Positions 29,389 through 39,713 of a DNA stretch of 64,000 bases are shown in pieces. How positions within the stretch are numbered: the first letter of the stretch is position 1; each line of letters starts with the position of its first letter. Source of the stretch: Shewanella mangrovisoli. Its GTDB lineage: Bacteria > Pseudomonadota > Gammaproteobacteria > Enterobacterales > Shewanellaceae. The translations under genes and the position numbers were made by a program. The stretch is from the NCBI RefSeq assembly GCF_019457635.1, contig NZ_CP080412.1, forward strand, positions 3,906,001 to 3,970,000. The letters are read 5' to 3'. The notes under the pieces were generated by a model that worked only from the letters and a program-made list of their open reading frames with translations, did no database searches and was not told the DNA's origin.

Positions 29389-29570
29389 CAGCAATAACAT
29401 CTCAGCACTAAGCTTTGCCCGCTAAGTATTTAAAGCATTGTGTTAAGAGCGCAGCTAAAACTGAAGAGTTAGACGCAGAAAGTGAAATGCAAGGACTAAA
29501 CAACAGTGCAATAAGATAGGAGATGAGGGAAAGAAAATGAGTGGGAAGAGAGCGCGAACTATTGAAAAGT

Positions 29571-29595
29571 AAAAACCCAGCCTAGGCTGGGTTTA
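29571..29595 (-). terminator. Terminator overlapping the end of the small ORF at 29582-29734
   Basis: AAACCCAG-CCTAGG-CTGGGTTT is a compact hairpin. On the minus strand it is followed by TTTTTA. It overlaps the stop codon of the small ORF, so the ORF and a transcription end coincide. Confidence 0.65.
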
Positions 29596-29734
29596 CTTGT
29601 TGTTTTGCTTTATGCAAATCACCCGCTGGAGCCGTTAATCTAGTTTGCGCCGCTTTAGCTGTTTGCACATTCTTTGTTTCAGGCATCGCCGCCTGCCACA
29701 AAGCACCTACCCATAAACTCGATGTGGATTTCAT
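29582..29734 (-). CDS. Small protein of unknown function (50 residues)
   Basis: ATG at 29734 with AAGGGG upstream opens a 50-codon frame: MKSTSSLWVGALWQAAMPET, then a stretch rich in Ala, Thr, Gln and Lys, ending VNPA. It ends exactly in an intrinsic terminator on the same strand and is divergent from the LysR gene at 29829, a layout typical of a LysR target. The first 17 residues are mildly hydrophobic but not a clear signal peptide. I do not recognise it. Coding status rests on the ribosome binding site and terminator. Confidence 0.5.
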   Translation of the reverse strand: MKSTSSLWVGALWQAAMPETKNVQTAKAAQTRLTAPAGDLHKAKQQVNPA

Positions 29735-29828
29735 TGGTTATTCCCCTTTTCTGTTAACGAGCTCAAAGTAATACTTAGGCCATCATCAGTAAAATGAATT
29801 AACGCCATACAATGAATTCCATTTAAGC

Positions 29829-30716
29829 ATGAATATTCCAATCAAGACCTTGCAATGTTTTCTGATCCTCGTCGAAACGGAAAACTTCACTCGAGCCGCG
29901 GAAAAATGCTTTATCACCCAGCCGACGCTCAGCAAGATCATCCAAAGGCTCGAAGAGAGCTTAGGAGAGACGCTGCTAATACGTAACAATCAAAAGGTCG
30001 AGCTGACCCAAGCGGGACAACTGTTTGAGCACAGCGCACGGGAAATTCTCGGGCAATGGCATAGATTGCAGGAGGACATGAGCAACTTAAGTGGGCTAAA
30101 GACGGGGCGATTAAGATTAGGCGTCTGCCCTATGATGAGCAGTTTAATTATCGGGCTGCTTACCAGTTACCGGAAACGCTATCCCGGCGTTGAACTACAA
30201 ATGTATGAATACGGCGGGTTTGGTTGTGAACAGGCGCTGCTGAATAACAGCTTAGACATCGCCTTTACTGCGCTGCCAACCACCCATGAGACAGAGTTGG
30301 TTAACCAACCTCTGACCAAATATCCCCTGCTCGCTTGTTTGCCCGACGGGCATCCACTTACCGCTAAATCACACCTCAGCTGGCAGGATTTTGAGCCCTA
30401 CCCCTTTATTCTCTACAATGAAGATTTTTCCTTGGCTAAGCTAATCAATCGCCTAAGTCGTAAGGCGGGAGTGCAACTCAATATCGCGTTTCGAAGCGGC
30501 CAATGGGACTTCCTCGCGGCCATGGTCGAGGCCGATATGGGACTGGCCATTTTACCCGAACCTATTTGCCAAAAACTCAGTACCAGCAAGTTAGTGTTTA
30601 GACCCATGCAACCGGCGATGACCTGGGATTTAGCCCTTATCTGGCGACAAAATCTGCCTTTAACCCCTGCGGCCAATGCGTTATTGGAATTGAGTAAACA
30701 GAAAGCACTGCGCTAA
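29829..30716 (+). CDS. LysR-family transcriptional regulator
   Basis: 295 residues. Winged HTH at 1-60 (LVETENFTRAAEKCFITQPT, then LSKIIQRLEESLG), followed by a LysR substrate-binding domain (TGRLRLGVCPMMSS, DIAFTALP, MVEADMGLAILPEP). Divergent from the small ORF at 29582-29734 with about 95 bp between the starts, which should hold their shared operator. The effector is unknown. Confidence 0.94.
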   Translation: MNIPIKTLQCFLILVETENFTRAAEKCFITQPTLSKIIQRLEESLGETLLIRNNQKVELTQAGQLFEHSAREILGQWHRLQEDMSNLSGLKTGRLRLGVCPMMSSLIIGLLTSYRKRYPGVELQMYEYGGFGCEQALLNNSLDIAFTALPTTHETELVNQPLTKYPLLACLPDGHPLTAKSHLSWQDFEPYPFILYNEDFSLAKLINRLSRKAGVQLNIAFRSGQWDFLAAMVEADMGLAILPEPICQKLSTSKLVFRPMQPAMTWDLALIWRQNLPLTPAANALLELSKQKALR

Positions 30717-30793
30717 ATCTGCCCCTAAGTTTGAACTAGGGTTAAGTCTTAGTCTGTCCCACTAACGCTGCATTTATTCTTAAATTTCACCCA

Positions 30794-30833
30794 TAAAAAA
30801 ACCGCTGCTAGCCTAGGCTTAGCAGCGGTTTCT
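30794..30833 (-). terminator. Terminator of the EF-G2 gene
   Basis: AAACCGCTGCTA and TAGCAGCGGTTT-type arms around CCTAGGC, with a T-run on the minus strand, 20 bp after the stop of the EF-G gene. The plus strand has TTTCTATTT and it may also stop the LysR transcript. Confidence 0.88.
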
Positions 30834-30852
30834 ATTTAGAGGAAGTTAAGAA

Positions 30853-32946
30853 TTACTTCTTAGCTTCAGCAGCTTTACGCTCTTTAACTTGCTCAACAAC
30901 TTTGTCCGAAACGCTGTTTGGACATGGGCTGTAGTGTGAGAACTCCATAGAGAACTGACCACGACCTGAAGTCATTGTACGTAGAGAACCGATGTAACCG
31001 AACATTTCTGATAACGGAACGTCAGCCTTAACGCGAACACCAGTTACACCAGCAACTTGGTCTTTGATCATACCGCGACGACGGTTTAAGTCACCGATTA
31101 CGTCACCGACGTTGTCTTCTGGGCTAAACACGTCAACTTTCATGATTGGCTCAAGCAGTTGTGGTTTAGCTTTAGCAATAGACTGACGGAATGCCGCTTT
31201 AGCTGCGATTTCGAACGCGATTGCTGAAGAGTCAACTGCGTGGTAAGCACCGTCAGTCAGTTCGAACTCAACGTCTAACACTGGGAAGCCAGCGATAGTA
31301 CCAGTGTTCATCATGCTCGCGAAGCCTTTCTCAACTGCTGGCCAGTATTCCTTAGGAACGTTACCACCAACAACTGAAGACTTGAACACGAAGCCAGAGT
31401 TTGGCTCACCTGGGCGGATGATGTATTCGATCTTACCGAATTGACCAGAACCACCAGATTGTTTCTTGTGGGTGTATTGGTCTTCAACCATTTGAGTAAT
31501 GGTTTCACGGTATGCTACTTGTGGTTCACCCACGATCAGCTCAACACCGTAAGTACGCTTCAGGATGTCCACTTTAATGTCTAAGTGCAGTTCACCCATA
31601 CCTTTAAGGATGGTTTCACCTGAATCTTCATCAGTTTCTACGCGGAATGATGGATCTTCTGCGATCATCTTACCGATAGCGATAGCCATCTTCTCGCTGC
31701 CGCCTTTATCTTTTGGCGCTACTGCGATAGAGATAACTGGCTCTGGGAACACCATGGCTTCCAGAGTACATGGGTGCTTAACATCACACAGAGTGTGACC
31801 AGTTTGTACGTTCTTCATGCCCACGATAGCGATAATGTCACCAGCTTCAGCTGATTCAATTTCGATACGATCGTTTGCATACATTTCGCACATACGGCCG
31901 ATACGCTCAGTCTTACCAGTTGCACTGTTAAGAATGGTGTCACCTTTCTTCAGGCGGCCAGCATAGATACGTACGAAAGTCAGGGCGCCGAAACGGTCGT
32001 CCATGATCTTGAACGCTAATGCTTTTAATGACTCGTCAGCAGAAACGATAGCGTATTCGCCAGTTTCGTTACCTTCTTCGTCAGTTAAAGGTTGTGGATC
32101 AACTTCGTCTGGAGCTGGCAGGTAGTCAACAACCGCGTCTAGAACCAGTTGCATACCTTTGTTCTTGAACGCAGAACCACAGAATGTTGGGAAGAATGCC
32201 ATAGTACGAGTACCCTTACGGATACAACGCTTCAGGTCTTCAATAGATGGCTCTTCGCCTTCCATGTAAGCTTCCAGCAGATCGTCATCTTGCTCAACAG
32301 CAGATTCGATCAGCATTTCACGGTATTCTTCAACTAGGTCAACCATGTCTGCTGGAACGTCAGTTACAGTGAAGTTTTCTGGAATACCAGAATCGTCCCA
32401 CACGTAAGCTTTGCGAGTTAACAGGTCAACAACACCTTTGAACTCGTCTTCGATACCGATTGGCAGAACCATAACAAGTGGGTTAGCAGCTAAAACGTCT
32501 TTAGTTTGCTTAACAACACGTAAGAAGTCAGCACCCATACGGTCTAACTTGTTTACGAAGATGATACGAGCAACTTCAGATTCGTTAGCATAGCGCCAGT
32601 TAGTTTCTGATTGCGGCTCAACACCACCTGAACCACAGAATACAGCGATACCGCCGTCAAGAACCTTCAGAGAACGGTAAACTTCAACTGTGAAGTCAAC
32701 GTGTCCAGGGGTGTCAATAACGTTGAAACGGTGATCTTTCCAGAAACAGCTAACAGCAGCTGATTGAATAGTAATACCGCGCTCAGCTTCCTGAACCATG
32801 AAGTCTGTTGTTGATTCACCGTCGTGAACTTCACCTAACTTATGGATTTTACCGGTTAGCTTAAGAATACGCTCGGTGGTCGTGGTTTTACCCGCGTCAA
32901 CGTGAGCGAAGATACCAATGTTTCTGTATTTGGATAATTCGGTCAT
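30853..32946 (-). CDS. fusA2: Elongation factor G, second copy type (EF-G2)
   Basis: 697 residues with all EF-G domains. GTPase: G1 [14 protein letters not shown], switch I region [14 protein letters not shown]3 DTPGHVDF, G4 NKLD. Domain III-V follow, including [30 protein letters not shown] C-terminal signature (written here in part). It is not next to rpsL, rpsG or tuf, so it is the separate copy that Shewanella and many proteobacteria carry beside the str-operon fusA. It catalyses translocation and may favour ribosome recycling; which of these dominates is unknown. The plain start ATG at 32946 is in a 450-bp leader. Confidence 0.93.
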   Translation of the reverse strand: MTELSKYRNIGIFAHVDAGKTTTTERILKLTGKIHKLGEVHDGESTTDFMVQEAERGITIQSAAVSCFWKDHRFNVIDTPGHVDFTVEVYRSLKVLDGGIAVFCGSGGVEPQSETNWRYANESEVARIIFVNKLDRMGADFLRVVKQTKDVLAANPLVMVLPIGIEDEFKGVVDLLTRKAYVWDDSGIPENFTVTDVPADMVDLVEEYREMLIESAVEQDDDLLEAYMEGEEPSIEDLKRCIRKGTRTMAFFPTFCGSAFKNKGMQLVLDAVVDYLPAPDEVDPQPLTDEEGNETGEYAIVSADESLKALAFKIMDDRFGALTFVRIYAGRLKKGDTILNSATGKTERIGRMCEMYANDRIEIESAEAGDIIAIVGMKNVQTGHTLCDVKHPCTLEAMVFPEPVISIAVAPKDKGGSEKMAIAIGKMIAEDPSFRVETDEDSGETILKGMGELHLDIKVDILKRTYGVELIVGEPQVAYRETITQMVEDQYTHKKQSGGSGQFGKIEYIIRPGEPNSGFVFKSSVVGGNVPKEYWPAVEKGFASMMNTGTIAGFPVLDVEFELTDGAYHAVDSSAIAFEIAAKAAFRQSIAKAKPQLLEPIMKVDVFSPEDNVGDVIGDLNRRRGMIKDQVAGVTGVRVKADVPLSEMFGYIGSLRTMTSGRGQFSMEFSHYSPCPNSVSDKVVEQVKERKAAEAKK

Positions 32947-33395
32947 GATTCAACTTTAATGATTAGTTTAAGAAGTAGACGGAGTATGCGACAAACCACC
33001 GACACACCGCACATCAGATTATTTTAGGCGCATATTGTAAATTGGAACCCCGCTCTTCGCAAATGGCTCTTGCAATTTTTCACGATAAAGTCGCGGAAAA
33101 AATTAAAAAAAAATAAGAAAAATATGTGAAAACAATTAAATAAAAATTTTTAGCTCATTTATCAATCAATTACTAAAAACCTTAAAAATAAGCGTGTTTT
33201 TGCTGATATTGATGTTTTTCCATGCTTTAACGGTTCATTAAACGCAAAAATCCAGCCCTCAGACGATGCGCCTATGGGCAATACTCCCGTTAAAATCGGT
33301 TCGATGACGCAGGTTTTCTGGGATAAATAGCCGATTTCTGAATGAAATCCGCTATGTACTGAGGAATACAGTCTATTCATCACGCTCGGCACGCA
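32947..33395 (-). promoter_or_regulatory. Long AT-rich leader upstream of EF-G2
   Basis: About 450 bp between the stop of the GGDEF gene and the EF-G2 start, both on the minus strand. The EF-G-proximal 150 bp are very AT-rich with A-runs. A 76-codon frame at 33162-33392 shows no ribosome binding site and no family features, so I do not call it a gene. The GGDEF stop lies at its left edge. I see no named riboswitch. Confidence 0.4.
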
Positions 33396-34847
33396 CTAGA
33401 GGTGCGTCTCATCCACACACATTTGGTCCCGTCCCAACGCTTTTGCCTGATATAACGCCTTATCTGCCCGTTCAAAACATGACTGCATGGGCTCATTGAC
33501 CGCAAGTTTGGCAATCCCAAAGCTACAGGTAAGCCGCACATCACCACTGAAATGATAATCTTTGATGGCGTGAGCTATCCGCTGACACAATGATTTAACG
33601 GCATCGAGCGATGTTTGATGGCAGAGGATCACAAACTCTTCCCCGCCCCAGCGCGCCACCACATCGCTTTCGCGCACGCAGTGCTGCAACACCGAGGACA
33701 ACTCCATCAAAATTTTATCCCCAATCGCATGACCAAAGGTGTCATTGATCTCTTTAAAAAAATCGATATCTAACATCACCAGACAAATAGCGCCTTCCAT
33801 GGAGATAGCGACGCGATGTTCAGGAACAAACTGGCGGTTAAAGTAATGCCGATTGTAGAGTTTAGTGAGTGGATCATGGGTGGATAAAAATTCAAGCTCG
33901 GCATTACTTTGCTCTAATTGCAAACGTAAAACCTCAAGTTGCTGGTTTTTATCGGTTAAACGGCGATTGTAACGGCTGATAACATAAGTGCGAGTCGCGA
34001 GTAAAAATATCACTAACAGAGTGCCAGCAATGACCTGATAGATAAGCAGATAGTTAGTTTCATCGATAATGGTGATATTGTTCCACTTCTGATAAATCCG
34101 GATCCGCTCCAGTTCGTCCACATTATCCAATACCTGATTGATTAACGGCAGCAACGCCTCATGCCCCAAGCTCACTCCCACCCGCAGTTCATCCTCAGGG
34201 CCGCCCCAGCCGGCAATTTTAAGATGATTGAATCCTGTCTGCTGGATATAGGCATTGACCGAAAACATCGAGCCGACAAAGAGGTCAACTTTTTTCTCAA
34301 GCACGGCCTCAAGCCCCGCAGGCTCGCTCGCCACTTTAATGGTGTGAACATTGGGATAGTAATGCTGAATATACTCGGCGAGACGATAGCCATCGGGCAC
34401 AGCCAAGGTGCGCGACCCTATATTTTCAAAGCCCTGTAAAAAGGGTTGCTCCTTTAGCGACACTAAAACATTGGGGGAACGAAAATACACATGGCTGAAA
34501 TGTAAAAACTGCTCTCGAGTCGCCGTCTTATTGAGTAACGGGGTTAAATCGCAGCGCCCCGTTTGCAGAAAATGCAAGGTTTGTGTCCAAGATGTCGTGG
34601 GAACCAAGCTGAACTTTAACGCCGAGTGGGCTTCGATATAACGAATATAATCCGACGAAATCCCCACGTGCTGGCCATCACGAATCGCTTCGTAGGGCAA
34701 CCAATCGGGGTCGACGCAATAACGCACCAACTGAGTCGCATGGTTAGCGTCTTCAGCAGCATAGAGGTAAGTTGAGGCCAAACGCTCGGCATTTCCAGAT
34801 AATGGAGAACATAAACAGAGGAGTAAAACCCAGTATCTGCAACCCAT
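33396..34847 (-). CDS. Diguanylate cyclase with periplasmic SBP_bac_3 sensor
   Basis: 483 residues. Signal peptide (MGCRYWVLLLCLCSPLSGNA), a periplasmic solute-binding-like domain (about 40-265: VRYCVDPDWLPYEAIRDGQH... DLTPLLNKTATREQFLHFS), one TM (LLIYQVIAGTLLVIFLLATR), a short coiled coil, then GGDEF with GGEEF (ARWGGEEFVIL) and a product-inhibition I-site RESD five residues before it. It should make c-di-GMP in response to an extracytoplasmic ligand such as an amino acid. Regulated by ligand binding; ligand unknown. Confidence 0.93.
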   Translation of the reverse strand: MGCRYWVLLLCLCSPLSGNAERLASTYLYAAEDANHATQLVRYCVDPDWLPYEAIRDGQHVGISSDYIRYIEAHSALKFSLVPTTSWTQTLHFLQTGRCDLTPLLNKTATREQFLHFSHVYFRSPNVLVSLKEQPFLQGFENIGSRTLAVPDGYRLAEYIQHYYPNVHTIKVASEPAGLEAVLEKKVDLFVGSMFSVNAYIQQTGFNHLKIAGWGGPEDELRVGVSLGHEALLPLINQVLDNVDELERIRIYQKWNNITIIDETNYLLIYQVIAGTLLVIFLLATRTYVISRYNRRLTDKNQQLEVLRLQLEQSNAELEFLSTHDPLTKLYNRHYFNRQFVPEHRVAISMEGAICLVMLDIDFFKEINDTFGHAIGDKILMELSSVLQHCVRESDVVARWGGEEFVILCHQTSLDAVKSLCQRIAHAIKDYHFSGDVRLTCSFGIAKLAVNEPMQSCFERADKALYQAKALGRDQMCVDETHL

Positions 34848-34983
34848 GGCACCTCTCGATTCGACCCGCTAGCAATCAGACAAAGTCAAAAAAGTGTATA
34901 CGCGATATTAAGATAATACCAATAAGCCCTAATTTGAGTATGGAAATAGCCTAAGGGTTTGTCTATGCAACATTCATTAGGAT

Positions 34984-35013
34984 AAAAAAATACCCGCCAA
35001 TTGGCGGGTATTT
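34984..35013 (-). terminator. Terminator of the acetyl-CoA carboxylase gene
   Basis: AAATACCCGCCAA and TTGGCGGGTATTT are perfect arms, with a T-run on the minus strand, 25 bp after the stop at 35038. Confidence 0.9.
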
Positions 35014-35037
35014 CGTTTAAGCGGTCTGCTTTACTGA

Positions 35038-38000
35038 TTAGTCTTCTACGGGTGATACCACGAAGAGTAAGTCACCTTGCGATACTTGCTGACCATTGCT
35101 GTTCAGAATACGCTCGATGCGATACTTCTTATCTTCTGGGTACAGCACAGCGCCTTGACGGTTGAAGCCGGCTAAGTTCACTTGTGAGAACATCTTCATC
35201 GCTTCAGTTAACGCAAGCGTCTGATCTGCAGTCACAATATCACCTTCTTTCACGAAATCAGGTTCGCCTGGCGCTGGAGAGGTATAGAAGATACCTGCGC
35301 CTTGGGCTAATACTTTCAGCTCGTTACTTTCACCGACACGCAGTGACTCTGTGTCTACACCCACGGTTTCGGCAGCGGCTTCCATTTCAGCGATCAGCGC
35401 TGGAATGTCGAGCTCAGCCATAAAGCGTGGCAGGTAGTTAGTGTCGTATACGCCTTCTTTGAAGGTACCATCGCTTAGGATCAGTTTCAGCAATGGAATG
35501 TTAGTCGCGATACCTTTGAGTACTACGCTATCTAAGTAAGCGTGCAGTTTCGCGATAACGTCTTCACGGTTTTCACCGCGCATAATCACCTGAGCGATTA
35601 AGCTGTCGTAGTATGGCGATACTTCTTTACCCGCTGCGGCAATCGAGATGATTTCCACATCTGGATGATCTGGGAATACACATTCGGTGATTTTGCCAGG
35701 ATTTGGGATCAGTTGGAGTACACCATGGCTGTCCAGTGCTGCTTTTTCTGCAGTCACACGCACTTCCATCGCATAACCGATTTCTTTCGGCTCTAGGTTC
35801 TCGATTGAACGGCCCGCAGCGATATCAAACTGCGCGCTCACGATATCGATACCAGAAGTCGCTTCCGTTACTGGATGCTCTACCTGCAGACGGGTGTTCA
35901 TTTCCATGAAGTACACTTCGTTCGCATCTAAGTTATAGATGAACTCAACTGTACCTGCGCCCATGTAATCGGTCGCATCACCTAAGGCACGGGTGTAATC
36001 CAGCACTTGTTTCTTCAGTTCTTCTGGCAGCATAGTTGAGCCAGACTCTTCGACCACTTTCTGGTTGTTACGTTGTACAGAACAGTCACGTAAACCCAGC
36101 ACCTTAGCGTTGCCGAACTTGTCACGCAGTAACTGCACTTCGATATGACGCAGTGAGGTTACATATTTCTCTAAGTACAGGTCGCCGTTACCAAAGGCCG
36201 CAGCCGCTTCGGTAGAGGTTTTTTGGAATAAACCAATCATATCCTCAGGACGTTTAACGACCTGGATACCTTTACCGCCACCGCCTTGTACCGCTTTGAG
36301 CAGTACTGGGTAACCAATTTCATTGGCCACGTTCACCGCTTGCTCTGCGTTCGTCAGAATACCGTGTGAACCTGGTACTACTGGTACGTTTTGGCTTTGT
36401 GAAGTCTTAATCGCGTTCGACTTGTTACCCATAGTCGTCATTGAATGCACGCTAGGACCAACGAAGTTTACCCCGTTGTTCACACACAATGCCGCAAATT
36501 GTGGACTTTCAGACAGGAAGCCGATACCTGGGTGCAGTGCGTCAACTTGCTCGTATTCGGCAACTTTCAGTACTGAGTAAGCGTTCAGGTAACTTTCGTC
36601 AGAGGTGTTACCCCCTAAGCAGACTAACTTGTCTGAGTCTTTCAGCATATCCGCAGGTACGGCGGTCATGTCAGGATCTGACGCCACTAATACCACGTTG
36701 ATATCGTTATCGTGAGCCTTACGGATCAGCTTAACAGCGGTACAACCACGGGCATGAACCAATACTTTGTTAATTGGTTTCATTAACTTACGAGGATCGT
36801 TTTGAACAATCACTTCTTCCTCAACAGGCGCTTCAACAACCAGTGTTGACAGGGCGTTGATGATCACGTCATTGATCTTCGCCGTTGGCATTGGCATCAG
36901 AGGATCGATGCTCGCCAATTGATTATCTAAGGTTTCGCTGAATGGGTTGTGGACTAAGCCCGCCATTGCACCTGGTACTTTCGACAGGTAGTTAGACAGT
37001 GTCGAAGTCGAAGGCAAGTAAGCTGGCACCACCATCTGACCCGCGAATGGCATGTTAGTACCAGACAGGTAATAGGTTTGCACTAATGGGTGAGTCACGA
37101 AACTCGCCTGCGCACCACCGGTACAGTCACCAAAACCGAACATCAGTACTGGCAATTCGTTATCACGGATGAAACGAGTGATACGGTCGTTCACAACAGC
37201 CATTGAGAACAGTGCCGCAGCACCTTCTTTAGTCTGCATACCGCCTGAGCTGATAAAGCAAACAACAGGTAGCTTACGCTTAGCACACTCGATCAGCAGC
37301 GCAGAGAATTTCTCAGCACTCGCCATATCGAAGGCTCCCGCTTGGAATGCGGTGTTAGACACAGCCACACCCACACGGACTTTTTGACCTTTTTCTTTAA
37401 AGTCAGCAATACCTGTGATCAGACCGCAAGGACGAATGCCTTTGTCTAACGCATCTTCGATTGAGAGGCGGAAACCAGGGAAGTTAAGCAAGTTGGCCGA
37501 CATTTTGTCGCCATTGATTTCTTCAAAGTGAGTGAAGAATTGCTTAATCACATTTTCCCAGGTCATCTTGCCGGTACGTTTTTCGTCACGTAATACTTTT
37601 TGGATCAGTAAGTCCTGATAACCCATGGTCAAGCGGTTCCAGAAGTCCTTACGACGACCGATACGCACAGGGTTAATCGCGCCAGTGTACTTGCTGTTAT
37701 CGCTTTCACTGTCGAAGTATTCAGGCAGTAAACGCTCGAAGAAGTAAGTCAGGATAACGAATAAACTGTCGTTAAGTTGTGGGAAGCCCACACTCTTCCA
37801 CTGCTCAACACGCACCAATAAGTCAGCACGGTTAGACTGGCCCATAAAATACTTAAGCCACTTGTAGAATTTCGCCTTGTCGTTAGCGGTATCCTGAGTC
37901 GACAGCGCATGGTCAATTGACTTGTGCAGCAGGTTGTTCACTGAGTTGCGCGACAAGCTCTTCGCCATCATGGCTTCTTTCGCGATGGACGCTAAGCTGC

Positions 38001-39591
38001 CCACAACGTTGTCGTACAGTGAGTTAAAGATCAGGATGTTATGACATTGCCAAATGAAGTCTTCACGCAGTTCGTCGTTCACAACCACATCGAGCACAGT
38101 CAGTTGATTCAGTTCAGGCCACTTGGCTTGAGTCACTGACTTTGGCAGATTTTCAAGGTGCTGGATTAAGCCCTTGAAGTTGTTTGCCGCGTTGCTCTTC
38201 CAGCGGTGATATAGAGACCAACCGATGTTAAATAACAGCGCCTTACGTGCTTTTTTGTAGTTCTCTTTTGGCTCACCCAAAATCAAACGCGTCAGCATGT
38301 TACGCTCGGTAGACACTTCATCGCGCTTAGCAATAAAGTTCGCCCACAGTTTGTTTAGATCTTCATCGTAAACCAGCTTATCAGGGCTTGATAACCAAGC
38401 TTGGAATACACGGTCTTGCTCTTGCTGGATACGTGCTAACAAGTCACCTTCAGGCACGCTAACACGTGACAAACGTCCGTATTGCTCCTGAGAGATTGAA
38501 TGAATGCGGCTACGCAGCGTTAAATAACGCAGGTAACGGTAAGCACTACCAAACAGGTTGTGATGGTTAGTTGGGCTTGTTGCCACAGCCAACTCTGCGT
38601 TTAACTCTAACGCCATCAGGTTTTTAGATGGGTTAAGGAAACGCGCTAAACTGCGGTCATAGTGCTCACGTAAATCTTTAGATTCACGCACAAAGTTGAT
38701 GGCTGCACGTTCAACAGCTTCGATACTGCTGATGATAGCGCGGCGTAAATTGTGCTGACGCTCGTCACGGTCACCTGGAGAGAAATCGATGATGCCATCG
38801 ATACAACCCGCGGTGTAAAGCTCTTCTGGAGACACGCCCACAGACTTAGCACATTCCTGCCATGACAGGTTGTACTTACGTGCAATACTCTGCAGACCTT
38901 GTGGCTGAATGGTGTTGAAAATACCATCGCGCAGCGATAACAGGATGTTAGCCGCCGCTAATGGAATCGCACCGCCCGAGTAACCCGCACCGATAACGAT
39001 ACCGACTGTTGGCACGTCAACGTTGGCACTCTCAGCGATCGCCTTAGAAATAGAATGTGCTTGGTTTTGGCTGTTGGCCACTTCGCCCGCATCGGCCCCT
39101 GGGGTGTCGATGAGGTAAACGATAGGCATAGACAATTCGGCAAAGTGACGAATTGCTTTACAGGCCGCGTAGTGATGCTCAGGCATCCAGGCGCCGTTAG
39201 CCGTGGTACGCTCTTGGGCAATAAAACCGATACGACGAGTACGTGAACCGAAATTCAGCTCGACCTCAGCGCTGTAGAAAGAGCCCAAGTGAGTTTCGGT
39301 AACCAAGCGACCTTTCAGGTCAGCAATGATACGTTTCGCACCAGGACGACCTTTATCTTGGGTCGGCTGGATCACTTTTGCGACGTAACCATCGACATCT
39401 AACGATGCCAAGTCTTTTAAATTTGCCTGAATGGCATCATCGTTTAAAAGACCTTTAATTTCTTCTGATAAACTCTGTTTACTGTGTTTAGGAAACAGAG
39501 AAAAATCTTTTGCCAAATGCTCGGCTTGTAAAAAAAGCGGATCGGGCGTTTGGGCTTGAGTCATGTGTGTGGGCTGATTATTGCTGGTCAT
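35038..39591 (-). CDS. Multidomain acetyl/acyl-CoA carboxylase (AccA-AccD-biotin carboxylase-BCCP)
   Basis: 1517 residues from ATG at 39591 (AGAGGA upstream). An AccA-like carboxyltransferase half comes first (about 50-300: PIVYLIDTPGADAGE, VIGAGYSGGAIPLA), then a helical linker, then an AccD-like half (about 720-890: LPVVCFISSGGMQTKEGA, FGFGDCTGGAQA), then a complete biotin carboxylase (about 950-1390: VLLKAVQGGGGKGI, EMNTRLQVEHPVTE), and a C-terminal BCCP with the biotinyl-lysine K1466 in EAMKM. All four ACC activities are in one chain, unlike the separate AccA/B/C/D of E. coli. Role: malonyl-CoA or a related acyl-CoA carboxylation; whether it serves bulk fatty acid synthesis or a side pathway cannot be read here. 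Confidence 0.93.
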   Translation of the reverse strand: MTSNNQPTHMTQAQTPDPLFLQAEHLAKDFSLFPKHSKQSLSEEIKGLLNDDAIQANLKDLASLDVDGYVAKVIQPTQDKGRPGAKRIIADLKGRLVTETHLGSFYSAEVELNFGSRTRRIGFIAQERTTANGAWMPEHHYAACKAIRHFAELSMPIVYLIDTPGADAGEVANSQNQAHSISKAIAESANVDVPTVGIVIGAGYSGGAIPLAAANILLSLRDGIFNTIQPQGLQSIARKYNLSWQECAKSVGVSPEELYTAGCIDGIIDFSPGDRDERQHNLRRAIISSIEAVERAAINFVRESKDLREHYDRSLARFLNPSKNLMALELNAELAVATSPTNHHNLFGSAYRYLRYLTLRSRIHSISQEQYGRLSRVSVPEGDLLARIQQEQDRVFQAWLSSPDKLVYDEDLNKLWANFIAKRDEVSTERNMLTRLILGEPKENYKKARKALLFNIGWSLYHRWKSNAANNFKGLIQHLENLPKSVTQAKWPELNQLTVLDVVVNDELREDFIWQCHNILIFNSLYDNVVGSLASIAKEAMMAKSLSRNSVNNLLHKSIDHALSTQDTANDKAKFYKWLKYFMGQSNRADLLVRVEQWKSVGFPQLNDSLFVILTYFFERLLPEYFDSESDNSKYTGAINPVRIGRRKDFWNRLTMGYQDLLIQKVLRDEKRTGKMTWENVIKQFFTHFEEINGDKMSANLLNFPGFRLSIEDALDKGIRPCGLITGIADFKEKGQKVRVGVAVSNTAFQAGAFDMASAEKFSALLIECAKRKLPVVCFISSGGMQTKEGAAALFSMAVVNDRITRFIRDNELPVLMFGFGDCTGGAQASFVTHPLVQTYYLSGTNMPFAGQMVVPAYLPSTSTLSNYLSKVPGAMAGLVHNPFSETLDNQLASIDPLMPMPTAKINDVIINALSTLVVEAPVEEEVIVQNDPRKLMKPINKVLVHARGCTAVKLIRKAHDNDINVVLVASDPDMTAVPADMLKDSDKLVCLGGNTSDESYLNAYSVLKVAEYEQVDALHPGIGFLSESPQFAALCVNNGVNFVGPSVHSMTTMGNKSNAIKTSQSQNVPVVPGSHGILTNAEQAVNVANEIGYPVLLKAVQGGGGKGIQVVKRPEDMIGLFQKTSTEAAAAFGNGDLYLEKYVTSLRHIEVQLLRDKFGNAKVLGLRDCSVQRNNQKVVEESGSTMLPEELKKQVLDYTRALGDATDYMGAGTVEFIYNLDANEVYFMEMNTRLQVEHPVTEATSGIDIVSAQFDIAAGRSIENLEPKEIGYAMEVRVTAEKAALDSHGVLQLIPNPGKITECVFPDHPDVEIISIAAAGKEVSPYYDSLIAQVIMRGENREDVIAKLHAYLDSVVLKGIATNIPLLKLILSDGTFKEGVYDTNYLPRFMAELDIPALIAEMEAAAETVGVDTESLRVGESNELKVLAQGAGIFYTSPAPGEPDFVKEGDIVTADQTLALTEAMKMFSQVNLAGFNRQGAVLYPEDKKYRIERILNSNGQQVSQGDLLFVVSPVED

Positions 39592-39713
39592 CAAAAGATC
39601 CTCTGCTTTAGCCTCTGAAAATTTTTAGCCAATAAATATAACTTTGTTATCCCGCCAAATGCCATTAAACTGCATAAGACGCTATGTTCCAAATATGAGA
39701 CAGTGGGAAAAAC

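Noticed and set aside
29336..29581. Additional gene between napB and the small ORF
   Set aside because: Only very short frames; the nap terminator accounts for the left part.
33162..33392. 76-codon minus-strand frame in the EF-G2 leader
   Set aside because: No ribosome binding site, no recognisable domain; more likely leader sequence.
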